A stretch of DNA of 64,000 nt, from the NCBI GenBank assembly GCA_013285465.1, contig CP053449.1, forward strand, positions 1,822,735 through 1,886,734, in the 5' to 3' direction. The notes beneath the pieces are model-generated. The model had not been told where the DNA came from, did not search any database, and saw nothing but the letters and a program-made list of their open reading frames with translations. This document shows positions 26,888 to 34,474 of the stretch, one piece after another. Positions within the stretch are counted from its first letter, which is position 1. Every line of letters starts with the position of its first letter. Position numbers and translations under genes: made by a program. The DNA is from Pseudomonadota bacterium (lineage in GTDB: Bacteria; Pseudomonadota; Alphaproteobacteria; Micavibrionales; CSBR16-224).

Positions 26888-27403
26888 ATGACGAATGCTC
26901 CTTTTGAGTTTGCTTATAGCGGCGACAGTCTCAATCCTCTGGATCTTCTTGAAGAGCTGGCGCATGGCCGTCACTGGCTGTCCGAGCGGGTGAATGAAAA
27001 CCTGATGTATATTCAGGCCGCCGGAAAAAATTCCCAGTACAAGCTGCAAATGGAATGGGATGACGAGTTTAACGCGTTGCAGCTCTCCGTACCGCTGGAA
27101 GATGTGCGTTTGAAAGATGAATATCTGCCCGCCGCCGCCGAAATTTTCATGAAAATCAATGACACAATGTGGATGGGGCATTTTGATTTGTCCTCCGGTG
27201 AAAACCGCCCGACATTCCGCCATACTTCCATGCTGCATACCGTTCCCTCGCCGATTGCGGTCGAGATGATCGCCGATATTACCGAGATTGCGATTACGGA
27301 ATGCGACCGTTTTTACATGACCTTCAAAATGCTGGCCTCGGGCGATATCCGTTCGCAGGAAGCTTTCTCTATCGCCATGTTCCGCACCGCGGGCGAAGCA
27401 TAA
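26888..27403 (+). CDS. YbjN-domain protein
   Basis: A 171-residue soluble protein of the YbjN family, whose fold resembles type III secretion chaperones. The family pattern DLLEELAHGRHWLSERVNENLMYIQAAGKNSQYK-like start, the MGHFDLSSGENRPTFRHT centre, and the C-terminal EMLASGD-type (KMLASGDIRSQEAF) are visible. In alphaproteobacteria the gene commonly sits directly before proC, as here, with a 25-base gap. It has been linked to stress and motility regulation in enterobacteria, but no role is shown for this group. Confidence 0.85.
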   Translation: MTNAPFEFAYSGDSLNPLDLLEELAHGRHWLSERVNENLMYIQAAGKNSQYKLQMEWDDEFNALQLSVPLEDVRLKDEYLPAAAEIFMKINDTMWMGHFDLSSGENRPTFRHTSMLHTVPSPIAVEMIADITEIAITECDRFYMTFKMLASGDIRSQEAFSIAMFRTAGEA

Positions 27404-27428
27404 GCACAAAAATTAAGGTTACAGACTG

Positions 27429-28223
27429 ATGAAACTGATTCTGGTCGGATTCGGCAAGATGGGACAAGCCTTGTTTCAAGGCTGGCGCAAGCAAAGCCCC
27501 GCGCCGGATTGTCTGATTATTGACCCTTTTGCCGAAAATGCGCCTGATGGCGCAACACTTTACAAAAACGCCGAAGATATTCCCGCAGATTATCAGGCCG
27601 ATGTCATTGTTTTTGCCGTGAAGCCGCAGGTGATGGGCGAGATTGTGCCCGCATATCGCCGCTTTACCTCCGATACGACGCTGTTTATCTCCATTGCCGC
27701 CGGAAAGACGCTGGCGACGCTGGAAAGCCTGCTTTCCCCCTCCAGCGCCATTATCCGCGTCATGCCCAACACCCCTGCCGCCGCCGGAAAGGGCATTAGC
27801 GTTGCCTGCGGCAATAACTATGTGCGCGATGGCGAAAAGCAGGTTGCGCTGGATTTGATGGCGGCTGTCGGGCAAGCGCTGTGGACGGATGATGAAGGGC
27901 TGATGAATGCCGTGACCGCGGTTTCAGGCAGCGGCCCTGCCTATATCTTTCTGTTGATCGAATGCCTTGCCAAAGCCGGCGAAAATTCCGGCCTGCCTGC
28001 CGATATGGCGATGGCCTTGGCGCGGGAAACCGTGATCGGCAGCGCCGCCCTCGCCGCTGATGCCGCCGACACCCCCGCCGCAACATTGCGCGAAAATGTT
28101 ACCAGCCCCGGCGGCACTACCGCCGCCGCGCTTGGCGTTTTGATGGCTCAGGACAACGGCTTACAGCAATTGATGGACAAAGCCGTTGCCGCCGCCACCG
28201 CGCGTGGGAAAGAGCTGGAATAA
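27429..28223 (+). CDS. proC: Pyrroline-5-carboxylate reductase
   Basis: A 264-residue NADPH-dependent enzyme for the last step of proline synthesis. The Rossmann motif is LVGFGKMGQALFQGW, followed by VFAVKPQVMGEIV, RVMPNTPAAAGKG, the signature AVSGSGPAYIFLLIECL, and TSPGGTTAAALGVL. All residues of the proline/NADP site look intact and the length is normal. It follows the YbjN gene in one operon. Confidence 0.96.
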   Translation: MKLILVGFGKMGQALFQGWRKQSPAPDCLIIDPFAENAPDGATLYKNAEDIPADYQADVIVFAVKPQVMGEIVPAYRRFTSDTTLFISIAAGKTLATLESLLSPSSAIIRVMPNTPAAAGKGISVACGNNYVRDGEKQVALDLMAAVGQALWTDDEGLMNAVTAVSGSGPAYIFLLIECLAKAGENSGLPADMAMALARETVIGSAALAADAADTPAATLRENVTSPGGTTAAALGVLMAQDNGLQQLMDKAVAAATARGKELE

Positions 28224-28242
28224 TTTAACAGGCCTAAAAAGT

Positions 28243-28905
28243 ATGAAAAAAATAGCCTTGATTGCCAACGTTGTCGCCAACGTATTTTTCTTCTTAGCAG
28301 GCATAGGAATACTTGCCTATGCATTACATGAATTCTCCACATTAACTGAATGGAAGGTCACGACCCTATTCGCGTATTCAATTATCATGTTTTTATTGGC
28401 TTTTCGTAGTAGCTTATCAGGTTTTTCCGTATTTGGCCTAAAAGCAGAACTCCGCGAAAAAATTAATGAAGCTGACGCTGTGTTGAATGACCTTAGAAAT
28501 CTAGCGAAGCTAGTATTAAGCCCAACAATCACAACAGTAGCCAGTTTAGGACGATGGGGCGCGGGGTTTTCGCACAAAGAAAAGTACGACATTAAAATCC
28601 GCGCTGAAGAAGTTATGCAATCACTACATATGTCTGACAAAGAGATCGATGACGTTCTTTTAGAGTTGCATCGGTATAATCTGTTCGACCTCATGGCAGC
28701 AGCTAAAGCCCCCGCTCTGGAATTAATTAAGAAAAAAACTGCCGACAAGAGAAAAGAACATGAAAAACGCTTCAAAGGGACAATCACTGATAACGAGGGA
28801 CACAATAAGTCATGTGAAACACTACGCTTTTACGGTGCACAACAGCAGAGATTCTCTGAGCATTTACGCGGATACGATGAAGTGTTTAATTATACCAAAC
28901 ACTAG
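28243..28905 (+). CDS. AT-rich membrane protein of unknown function, apparently frameshifted at its 3' end
   Basis: A 220-residue protein with two N-terminal hydrophobic helices (about 4-26 and 40-57), then a charged helical cytoplasmic part (LKAELREKINEADAVLNDLRN, KYDIKIRAEEVMQSLHMSDKEIDDVLLEL). It is clearly richer in AT than proC and uses different codons, suggesting transfer. It starts 19 bases after proC. The reading frame ends in KH-stop at 28903-28905, but a second frame continues for 49 codons with a natural-looking sequence (next entry). No homologue was recognised. Confidence 0.6.
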   Translation: MKKIALIANVVANVFFFLAGIGILAYALHEFSTLTEWKVTTLFAYSIIMFLLAFRSSLSGFSVFGLKAELREKINEADAVLNDLRNLAKLVLSPTITTVASLGRWGAGFSHKEKYDIKIRAEEVMQSLHMSDKEIDDVLLELHRYNLFDLMAAAKAPALELIKKKTADKRKEHEKRFKGTITDNEGHNKSCETLRFYGAQQQRFSEHLRGYDEVFNYTKH

Positions 28906-29054
28906 TGCGTGAAATTCAAGCCTGTCCGATACTCACAGACGCAGAGAAAGCACAGCTTTGTGAAGACACTACTGCACTAGTTGATCTGAAATATTACTGC
29001 CAACATAAAGATTTTCGAGAGCCTAATGCACTCCCTTCATCAGTAAAAGAATAA
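28905..29054 (+). pseudogene. Probable out-of-frame continuation of the preceding gene
   Basis: A 49-codon frame starts with GTG overlapping the upstream stop as TAGTG and ends at TAA 29052-29054. Its sequence (VREIQACPILTDAEKAQLCE, then LVDLKYYCQHKDF) is amphipathic and protein-like, and the frame is open back to 28890, so it could join the preceding protein if one base were gained or lost near 28886-28893. It may instead be a coupled small gene. The remaining bases to 29108 hold nothing recognisable. Confidence 0.4.
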
Positions 29055-29108
29055 TCTCTGACTTTATTGCAAAATACTATAAATCGTATTAAACACTAAA
29101 AAACACAC

Positions 29109-29876
29109 TTATCTTTTTTGCAGATAACGGCGGATCAACGCCGATTTTTGGGCGCCGGAATGGGCGATATGGGCGGACATGGCTTTGCTATTGGCGGGGT
29201 CGATGATTTTATATTCCTTGGCAAAGACCATCGGGGAGACAACCGTATAGCCATCGGGGTCGCTGCTGTTTTCATACAGCACGGTTCCCGGTTTGACCTG
29301 CAGGGGCTTGCCTTTGACCTCCAAAACGGTTTCCTGCGGCACAACGACATAGCGTTGCGGTTTGTCATCGCGCTGCAAATGCGCTTTGTCATTAAACAGC
29401 CCCTTTAACGCATCATCGGCATAGGCCGCATTGGTGCGGAAGCTGACATGGAAATCAATATCGCGGATATAGGTCGGTGCGCCATCCGGAAAAGTGACCA
29501 GAAAGGCAGGCTGTTTTGCCAGCGCATGGACGGGTTTATGGTTTTTGCCTTTCGGATAGACGGCAAATGCCTCGCCCTCTTTCAGGCGGTGGACTTCGGT
29601 GCCGAAAGGCAGCGGCATGGCGTGGCGGTTATCCAGCGCGACGGCCTCGAATTCTTCTTTAAAATCCTCATCCTCGTAGAACAGATTCTGGCCGCCCCTC
29701 TCGACCTGCCAGCCATCCGTATCGGCGACCATTTCGACCTCCATGCCGAAATTGCCGGGGGCAAGGCATTCTTCGCCTTTTTTGACGGGACGGGCTTTTA
29801 CGACAGGCACTTGGCGGCACAGCCCTGCGCCCGCCTTTTCTTCCAATTCATGAAATATCTGCTGTAATTTCATCAT
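29109..29876 (-). CDS. Unknown soluble protein next to the HELGH metallopeptidase-like gene
   Basis: A 255-residue protein without signal peptide or membrane helix. It shows internal similarity: segments such as VVKARPVKKGEECLAPGNFG and VVPQETVLEVKGKPLQVKPG have the same charged beta-rich, Val/Lys/Pro pattern with PG turns, each followed by a strand with G-Y/W and an FAKEYKII-type end. That suggests repeated small beta-barrels. ATG 29876 has GGAGG eight bases upstream; GTG 29891 contains that site and is rejected. The start lies just inside the end of the upstream gene's region (six bases apart), so the two are coupled. Confidence 0.6.
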   Translation of the reverse strand: MMKLQQIFHELEEKAGAGLCRQVPVVKARPVKKGEECLAPGNFGMEVEMVADTDGWQVERGGQNLFYEDEDFKEEFEAVALDNRHAMPLPFGTEVHRLKEGEAFAVYPKGKNHKPVHALAKQPAFLVTFPDGAPTYIRDIDFHVSFRTNAAYADDALKGLFNDKAHLQRDDKPQRYVVVPQETVLEVKGKPLQVKPGTVLYENSSDPDGYTVVSPMVFAKEYKIIDPANSKAMSAHIAHSGAQKSALIRRYLQKR

Positions 29877-29881
29877 GTCCC

Positions 29882-30664
29882 TCACCTCCACGGCTGGAAT
29901 GCGCGGTTCCGCGCATAATCGGGGCTATCGAGGAAGTTTTTCAAGACGCTGCGGTATTGTGCTTCCAATTCCTCTTTATCAAAATCATCATTAAAATCGA
30001 GACCAGCCATCAAAGGACGCTCACCATGCCGTATCAGCTGGTTAAAATCAGCAAGAATTGTCGGCTGCTGCTCCAGACCGTAATCCATCAGATCCTTGCC
30101 TTCTTCCAGCTTGTATTCGTAATGGGAACTGCCGTCGCCGCCCATGACAAAATAATTGAACATGTCTTTTGCCGCGTGTAAGCGTGAAAATATGACATTG
30201 TTCTGATTTTGCCAGACATGACCGAGCTCATGCACAAAGAAGAACTCATCAACGGTGCTTTTTTGTGTAAAATCCTCCGCATATTCCGCCTGCGGCACAA
30301 TCACCATACTGCCTTTTGTCGCCAGCCCCATCTTCATCATATCCAGATAGAAATCGCCGAAAGCGGAAGCGTGGATTTTGACCTTGCTGTAATCAATGGA
30401 ATCATCATAGCCCATCTGCTGCAGCATTTTGGTTTCATTGTCATGCAGCGGGCGTCCGTCCAGAACATAGGGCAGCGATGCCTCCGCCGCCCACAGACCT
30501 GTAAAGGCCAGCGTCAGGGTGCGCGCGGCCTTCACAAAAATATTGGCTTTGCGGCTGAACAGAGTTTTATACCACGGGCGGCGGGTTTTGGCAGAAGGCA
30601 TCTTCGCCGCAGCATGTTCTGCTGCGCCGCCCTCCTGCTCATCTTTCTCAGGATATTCCGTCAT
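29882..30664 (-). CDS. HELGH-motif zinc-peptidase-like protein
   Basis: A 260-residue protein. The zinc-binding signature FFFVHELGHVWQNQN near residue 143-157 matches HExxH and resembles the HExxHxWQ pattern of DUF4157 and vgr-related proteins, where it accompanies secreted toxins or eCIS/T6SS cargo. Residues 41-60 contain a hydrophobic helix that may be an anchor. The glutamate third ligand is not certain. It reads into the unknown gene at 29109-29876 with a five-base gap. No secretion genes are nearby. Confidence 0.6.
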   Translation of the reverse strand: MTEYPEKDEQEGGAAEHAAAKMPSAKTRRPWYKTLFSRKANIFVKAARTLTLAFTGLWAAEASLPYVLDGRPLHDNETKMLQQMGYDDSIDYSKVKIHASAFGDFYLDMMKMGLATKGSMVIVPQAEYAEDFTQKSTVDEFFFVHELGHVWQNQNNVIFSRLHAAKDMFNYFVMGGDGSSHYEYKLEEGKDLMDYGLEQQPTILADFNQLIRHGERPLMAGLDFNDDFDKEELEAQYRSVLKNFLDSPDYARNRAFQPWR

Positions 30665-30769
30665 TCCCTAAAACCGCCTGCTCTGCCCATGTCAAAAACA
30701 AACATTATCCTATCACAATATTTTACATATCGCAATGGGATTGTAAGAAAAAAAGCCTGCGGGATTGTA

Positions 30770-31285
30770 TTATTTCGGACGACGCAGATAACGGCGCAGG
30801 GCGTTCTGGCGATGGCCGCGTGCCGCGACCCGCTGCGTCTTTTCACCGCGAAGGAAATCTTCGCACATTTGGGCGATTTCCGGCATGTCGCGCTCACGCG
30901 CGTAATCCAGTGCCGTTTTGCCCTCGCGGTTCGGAATATCGGGGCGTGCGCCGTGATCCAGCAGCAGTTTGACCAGCTCCGGCTTTACCGGTTCGAAAAT
31001 CTGCCACAGATGATGCGTCAGCGGTGTGCCGTAATAGGTCGAAGAGATATTGGGGTCGGCATTGTTTTGCAGCAGCACGCGCATGGTTTCCACCCCGCCC
31101 GAAACCGTGCTCGCCGCCAAGGCGGTATAGCCCATCATTTCATCAACGATGATATCGGGATTGGCACCGTTCAGCAGCGCGCAGGCAGCCATCAGCGCGG
31201 CTTCGCTATCATTGCCGTTGCCAAGGGTGATATTCACCGCATAGCGTAAATCCGTATCGGGGTCTCCGAATCTGAAACTGCCCAT
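30770..31285 (-). CDS. Small ankyrin-repeat protein
   Basis: A 171-residue protein with about three ankyrin repeats (AALMAACALLNGANPDII, MGYTALAASTVSGGVETMRVLLQNNADPNI, PELVKLLLDHGARPDI, GKTALDYARERDMPEIAQM), then a basic tail ending RRYLRRPK. Ankyrin proteins bind other proteins; the partner is unknown. The open frame extends upstream to 31594, but that part overlaps the plus-strand gene at 31388 and lacks repeats, so ATG 31285, with AAGGA ten bases upstream, is chosen. ATGs at 31321 and 31327 are possible. Confidence 0.65.
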   Translation of the reverse strand: MGSFRFGDPDTDLRYAVNITLGNGNDSEAALMAACALLNGANPDIIVDEMMGYTALAASTVSGGVETMRVLLQNNADPNISSTYYGTPLTHHLWQIFEPVKPELVKLLLDHGARPDIPNREGKTALDYARERDMPEIAQMCEDFLRGEKTQRVAARGHRQNALRRYLRRPK

Positions 31286-31352
31286 TGCGCCGTTTTCCTT
31301 TGATAAAATAAGGCGTATCATTAACATATTTGCAAAAGCGCCTGCAAGAATT

Positions 31353-31381
31353 TTGTCTTCCTTTATGAAAGCTGATATATT
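31353..31381 (+). promoter_or_regulatory. Promoter of the Sm-like small gene, probably leaderless
   Basis: TTGTCT (31353-31358) and TATATT (31376-31381) are 17 bases apart. The -10 ends only six bases before the ATG at 31388, and no ribosome site is visible. Confidence 0.45.
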
Positions 31382-31387
31382 TCCCGC

Positions 31388-31591
31388 ATGGCAAAGAAAC
31401 GCTCCCCCAGTCACTATTCGACGCAAAAAAACAAGAAAGTTTATATCCAGCTGCGTGACGGTACGGAGTTTGTTGACCGTTTTCTGGATAAAAAAGGCAG
31501 CTGGCTGCATTTGCAGGAGCGCGGCAAAATTCCGATTAAAGACATTGCCGTTTTCACTCATGCCCGTATCGACAAACCCGTGCAAGATTGA
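31388..31591 (+). CDS. Small Sm-like protein
   Basis: A 67-residue basic protein. After a short Lys/Ser-rich start, VYIQLRDGTEFVDRFLDKKGSWLHLQERGKIPIKDIAVFT fits the five-strand Sm/SH3-like barrel pattern: strand, Asp-Gly turn, bent strand, KKG turn, strand and an Ile-rich last strand. RNA binding is therefore possible but only inferred. It carries its own promoter. Its end overlaps the next promoter (31588-31616). Its small size means chance cannot be fully excluded, but the fold-like pattern supports it. Confidence 0.6.
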   Translation: MAKKRSPSHYSTQKNKKVYIQLRDGTEFVDRFLDKKGSWLHLQERGKIPIKDIAVFTHARIDKPVQD

Positions 31592-31616
31592 CATAATTTT
31601 GTAATTTTGCTATAGT
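31588..31616 (+). promoter_or_regulatory. Strong promoter of the unknown gene at 31653
   Basis: Perfect TTGACA (31588-31593) and TATAGT (31611-31616), five of six, lie exactly 17 bases apart. A leader of about 30 bases precedes the ATG at 31653. Confidence 0.75.
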
Positions 31617-31652
31617 CACCCGCTTATCGTAACATCTGCGGCGGAACCGGAC

Positions 31653-32117
31653 ATGCCCTATATCAAGGCTCATATTGTTGTCAAAGAACAGGACGAAAGA
31701 CTAACCATCCGCGAGGGCGGTTTTTATATGAATGCCGAGAATGTCTATAACATCCACCGCTATGATTATCATCCCGTTTTGGGCAAAGACACGCCGCGTA
31801 CCTGCGTTGAGCTGACCCCGCATAAGGGCGGAGAAAAGCGTTTTGTAATCTTCAATGCGCCACTGGAAAAAGTCGAGGATATGCTGCTGAACAGTCACAA
31901 AGCCGTGCGCCAATCAAAAAACCCGCGCGTGAAACATCTTTATAACGATATGAACAATATTATGGATGCCACGCTGATTACGATGTCGCAGAAGGAATTT
32001 GACGGCTATTACAAAGCCCGCCTTGCGGCAAAGGCAAGTGCCGAAGCACGGCACAGAGAGCGTCAGGCTGAAATCATGCGGCGCATTCTGCGCGACTATC
32101 GCGATCACCGCCGCTGA
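31653..32117 (+). CDS. Unknown charged cytoplasmic protein
   Basis: A 154-residue hydrophilic protein. The first 80 residues look beta-rich (YIKAHIVVKEQDERLTIREGGFYMNAENVYNI), with the rest mainly charged helix that ends in an Arg-rich tail (RHRERQAEIMRRILRDYRDHRR) suited to nucleic acid or acidic partners. No signal peptide, membrane helix or enzyme motif. It has a strong promoter of its own. It converges on the short gene at 32124 with six bases between stops. The function is unknown. Confidence 0.6.
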   Translation: MPYIKAHIVVKEQDERLTIREGGFYMNAENVYNIHRYDYHPVLGKDTPRTCVELTPHKGGEKRFVIFNAPLEKVEDMLLNSHKAVRQSKNPRVKHLYNDMNNIMDATLITMSQKEFDGYYKARLAAKASAEARHRERQAEIMRRILRDYRDHRR

Positions 32118-32123
32118 TCAATA

Positions 32124-32360
32124 TTAACAGTAATACCGCCGGTGATACGGATCATCATAGCCGTCATCCTGATAGTCCCGGCGGATTGTCGCGCCGAGGC
32201 TATCGAGCTTTTGCTTGAAATAGCCCGTCGGGTTTTCTTCAACCGTCACCGTGAATTTCTTGGCATCGCTGGATGCGACCTTTGAAAAATGTTCGGACAG
32301 GGATTTGATCCGCGGGAAACTCGCCTTATTGCCGGTAATGATAAAATTTGTGCCTGACAT
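32124..32360 (-). CDS. Small protein of unknown function downstream of an AsmA-like gene
   Basis: A 78-residue protein, mixed alpha/beta by pattern (MSGTNFIITG, then KFTVTVEENP), with a C-terminal tail rich in Asp, Tyr and Arg ending in Cys (DPYHRRYYC). GGAG lies seven bases before the ATG, which supports it as real. It begins 12 bases after the AsmA-like gene ends and is likely in its operon. No function could be assigned. Confidence 0.55.
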   Translation of the reverse strand: MSGTNFIITGNKASFPRIKSLSEHFSKVASSDAKKFTVTVEENPTGYFKQKLDSLGATIRRDYQDDGYDDPYHRRYYC

Positions 32361-32372
32361 AGAGCTGCTCCG

Positions 32373-33125
32373 TTAACGTCCGAGGACACCTTTCATCAGA
32401 TCCTGCGCCTTATCCAGACGCTGGTCCATATCGCTTTCGGGGATTGTGCCTGCCGCGCCGTCAAGTACGCTGCGTGCGCCTTTAAAGAAAGTATCGCCCA
32501 GCCCTTTTTCGCTGACGACCCTTATCGCGCCGCGTGCCAGCCTGTCCATGACTTGCGTAAAGACTTGTTCCGCCGTGACGGGTTTGGACTCCGTTCCCAG
32601 ATTTTTTAAGACAATATCCGGCATTTTTGCACTGCCCTGCCCGCTGATTTTGGCAACAGCCGCCAGCGGCGTGACGGAAATATTCGTCAGCTGCAGCCGG
32701 TCGATCGCAATATCTTTGCCGCCTGAGGAGGATGACGCGCCTGATTGTCCCGCTTTCATATTATCCTGCAACGCGCCCAGATTGGTGCCGCCCTTCCGTA
32801 CTTCGTAACGGATATCGACACCGTCAACCACGATCTCGCCCAGCGCCAGTACCGCGCCCGTCAGGTCACGCGCCGTCATACTGATCGTATCCGCATGCAA
32901 AAAATACGGGGATTGGAAAGCGCCCGGCGGGTTATCGACCTGAATGCCTTTCACCGTCACTTTTTTCTCGGCAATGGACACATCCAGCGCCGCCAGCGTG
33001 ACTTTTGTGCCAAGCGCATGGCTTGCGACTTTCTCGACCATCGGTTTCAGCATTGTGCCCATATAGAAATAAACACCGCCGCCGATCGCTGCGAGAATCA
33101 AAATAAATGCGAGAAATTTTTTCAT
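32373..33125 (-). CDS. AsmA-like envelope protein
   Basis: A 250-residue protein with an N-terminal signal anchor (about 3-24, FLAFILILAAIGGGVYFYM) and an AsmA-type segment (LDVSIAEKKVTVKGIQVDNPPGAFQSPYFLHADTISMT, VVDGVDIRYEVRKGG). AsmA-like proteins are thought to help phospholipid or OM protein transport. It is far shorter than typical AsmA proteins, so it contains only the N-terminal repeat part. CAGGAG lies nine bases before ATG 33125. It follows tRNA-Gly on the same strand. Confidence 0.7.
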   Translation of the reverse strand: MKKFLAFILILAAIGGGVYFYMGTMLKPMVEKVASHALGTKVTLAALDVSIAEKKVTVKGIQVDNPPGAFQSPYFLHADTISMTARDLTGAVLALGEIVVDGVDIRYEVRKGGTNLGALQDNMKAGQSGASSSSGGKDIAIDRLQLTNISVTPLAAVAKISGQGSAKMPDIVLKNLGTESKPVTAEQVFTQVMDRLARGAIRVVSEKGLGDTFFKGARSVLDGAAGTIPESDMDQRLDKAQDLMKGVLGR

Positions 33126-33163
33126 GAAAACGGCTCCTGTTTTGGGAAGAATCTGTGGAAAAA

Positions 33164-33237
33164 TGGAGCGGGTGATGGGAATCGAACCCACGTAACTAGC
33201 TTGGAAGGCTAGGGCTTTACCATTAAGCTACACCCGC
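33164..33237 (-). tRNA. tRNA-Gly(TCC)
   Basis: The minus strand gives a 74-base cloverleaf with an encoded CCA end (33164-33166 plus the discriminator at 33167). The acceptor stem GCGGGTG pairs with CACCCGC. The anticodon stem CTAGC/GCTAG holds a CTTCCAA loop with anticodon TCC. The T-arm contains GGTTCGATTCC. TCC reads GGA and GGG. Confidence 0.97.
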
Positions 33238-33260
33238 ATCAATGCTGTAATCAGGACATA

Positions 33261-33288
33261 TTTATAGCAACCCCGCGTAAAATTGCAA
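33261..33288 (-). promoter_or_regulatory. tRNA-Gly promoter
   Basis: On the minus strand TTGCAA (33283-33288) and TATAAA (33261-33266) are 16 bases apart, with a start about 17 bases upstream of the mature tRNA 5' end at 33237. Confidence 0.6.
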
Positions 33289-33301
33289 GCCTTTTACAGC
33301 C

Positions 33302-34474
33302 TTAGGCGGCAAGACGCTTCAGGCCGCTTTCCAGATCAGCCTGGAGATCCTCGACATCTTCCAGACCGGGATGGATACGCAGCAAAAATCCTTCCCCTTC
33401 CCAGGGTTTGGTAATGCGGGCCGCATTCAGCTGTTCGGGGAACAGCAGCGATTCATAACCGCCCCAGCTGAAACCCATTTTGAAAATATCCATACCGTCC
33501 AGCATTGCCGCGATTTTCGTACGGTCGGTTTCTTTCAGTACAATCGCAAAAACGCCGGACGTGCCTTTGAAGTATTTTTTCCAGTTTTCATGGCCGGGCG
33601 ATTCCGGCAATGCCGGATGCAGAACTTTTTTCACCGCATCATGGCCGGACAGCCATCTGGCCAGTACAAGGCCGCTTTCGCGGTGGCGGTCCATCCGTAC
33701 ATCCAGTGTACGCAGACCGCGCAGGCCGAGATAAAGTTCTTCCGATCCCGCACAATTTCCCAGCTGGCGGATCGTATCGCGCACCGGTTTAAAGGTTTTT
33801 TCATTGCAGGAAATCACGCCCAGCATCATATCGGAATGGCCGGAAATATATTTTGTCGCCGACATGATGGAAATATCAATCCCCAGTTCCAGCGGCGTCA
33901 AATGCAGCGGCGTTCCCCAGCTGTTATCGATAATGGTGATCAGATCATGCTTTTTGGTGACAGCGACAAAAGCGCCGATATCCTGCACCTCATAGCTTAA
34001 GGAACCCGGAGATTCCAGATAGAGGATTTTGGTATTCTTTTTCACCTGTTTCTCAATATTGGCGCCGATCATCGGATCGTAATATTCGACCTCGATGCCG
34101 AAACGCGCCATCGTGCGGTTACAGAAATCACGGGCAAAACCGTAAAAATTATCCGGCAGCAGAATATGATCGCCTGCCGCGACAAAGGTCATAATCGCGC
34201 CGTTGATTGCCGCCAGCCCTGATGAGGTGACGACACAGCCTGCCGCACCGTCCAATGTGGCAATCGCCTGTTCAAACGCCGTTGAAGAGGGTGTGCTTTC
34301 GCGGCCATAGCGGTAGGGTGCTTCAAAACAGTTCAGGAAATGATCGTAAGTATCGATCACAAAGGTCGAGGCACGGTGCACCGGCGTGTTAACAACGCCG
34401 TCATAACGCAACGGCTGCGATCCCAAATGCGCCAAAAGTGTTTTGGCGTGTTTATCTGTCGGTTTTTCCGTCAT
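33302..34474 (-). CDS. metC: Cystathionine beta-lyase (Cys/Met metabolism PLP enzyme)
   Basis: A 390-residue PLP-dependent enzyme of the Cys/Met metabolism family, which would cleave cystathionine to homocysteine or cysteine to sulphide. The substrate/PLP segments YRYGRESTPSSTAFEQAIA, SSGLAAI, and the PLP lysine in SATKYISGHSD are present. Sequence alone does not distinguish beta-lyase from gamma-lyase; metC is the best guess by length. The start overlaps the sseA stop as ATGA; the longer N-terminus to 34546 is discarded. Confidence 0.85.
   Translation of the reverse strand: MTEKPTDKHAKTLLAHLGSQPLRYDGVVNTPVHRASTFVIDTYDHFLNCFEAPYRYGRESTPSSTAFEQAIATLDGAAGCVVTSSGLAAINGAIMTFVAAGDHILLPDNFYGFARDFCNRTMARFGIEVEYYDPMIGANIEKQVKKNTKILYLESPGSLSYEVQDIGAFVAVTKKHDLITIIDNSWGTPLHLTPLELGIDISIMSATKYISGHSDMMLGVISCNEKTFKPVRDTIRQLGNCAGSEELYLGLRGLRTLDVRMDRHRESGLVLARWLSGHDAVKKVLHPALPESPGHENWKKYFKGTSGVFAIVLKETDRTKIAAMLDGMDIFKMGFSWGGYESLLFPEQLNAARITKPWEGEGFLLRIHPGLEDVEDLQADLESGLKRLAA

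Noticed and set aside
30209-31249. 346-codon plus-strand frame over the HELGH and ankyrin genes
   Set aside because: Antisense shadow that crosses two real genes.
31286-31594. N-terminal extension of the ankyrin gene
   Set aside because: The extra part has no ankyrin repeat, overlaps the plus-strand Sm-like gene, and lacks a ribosome site.
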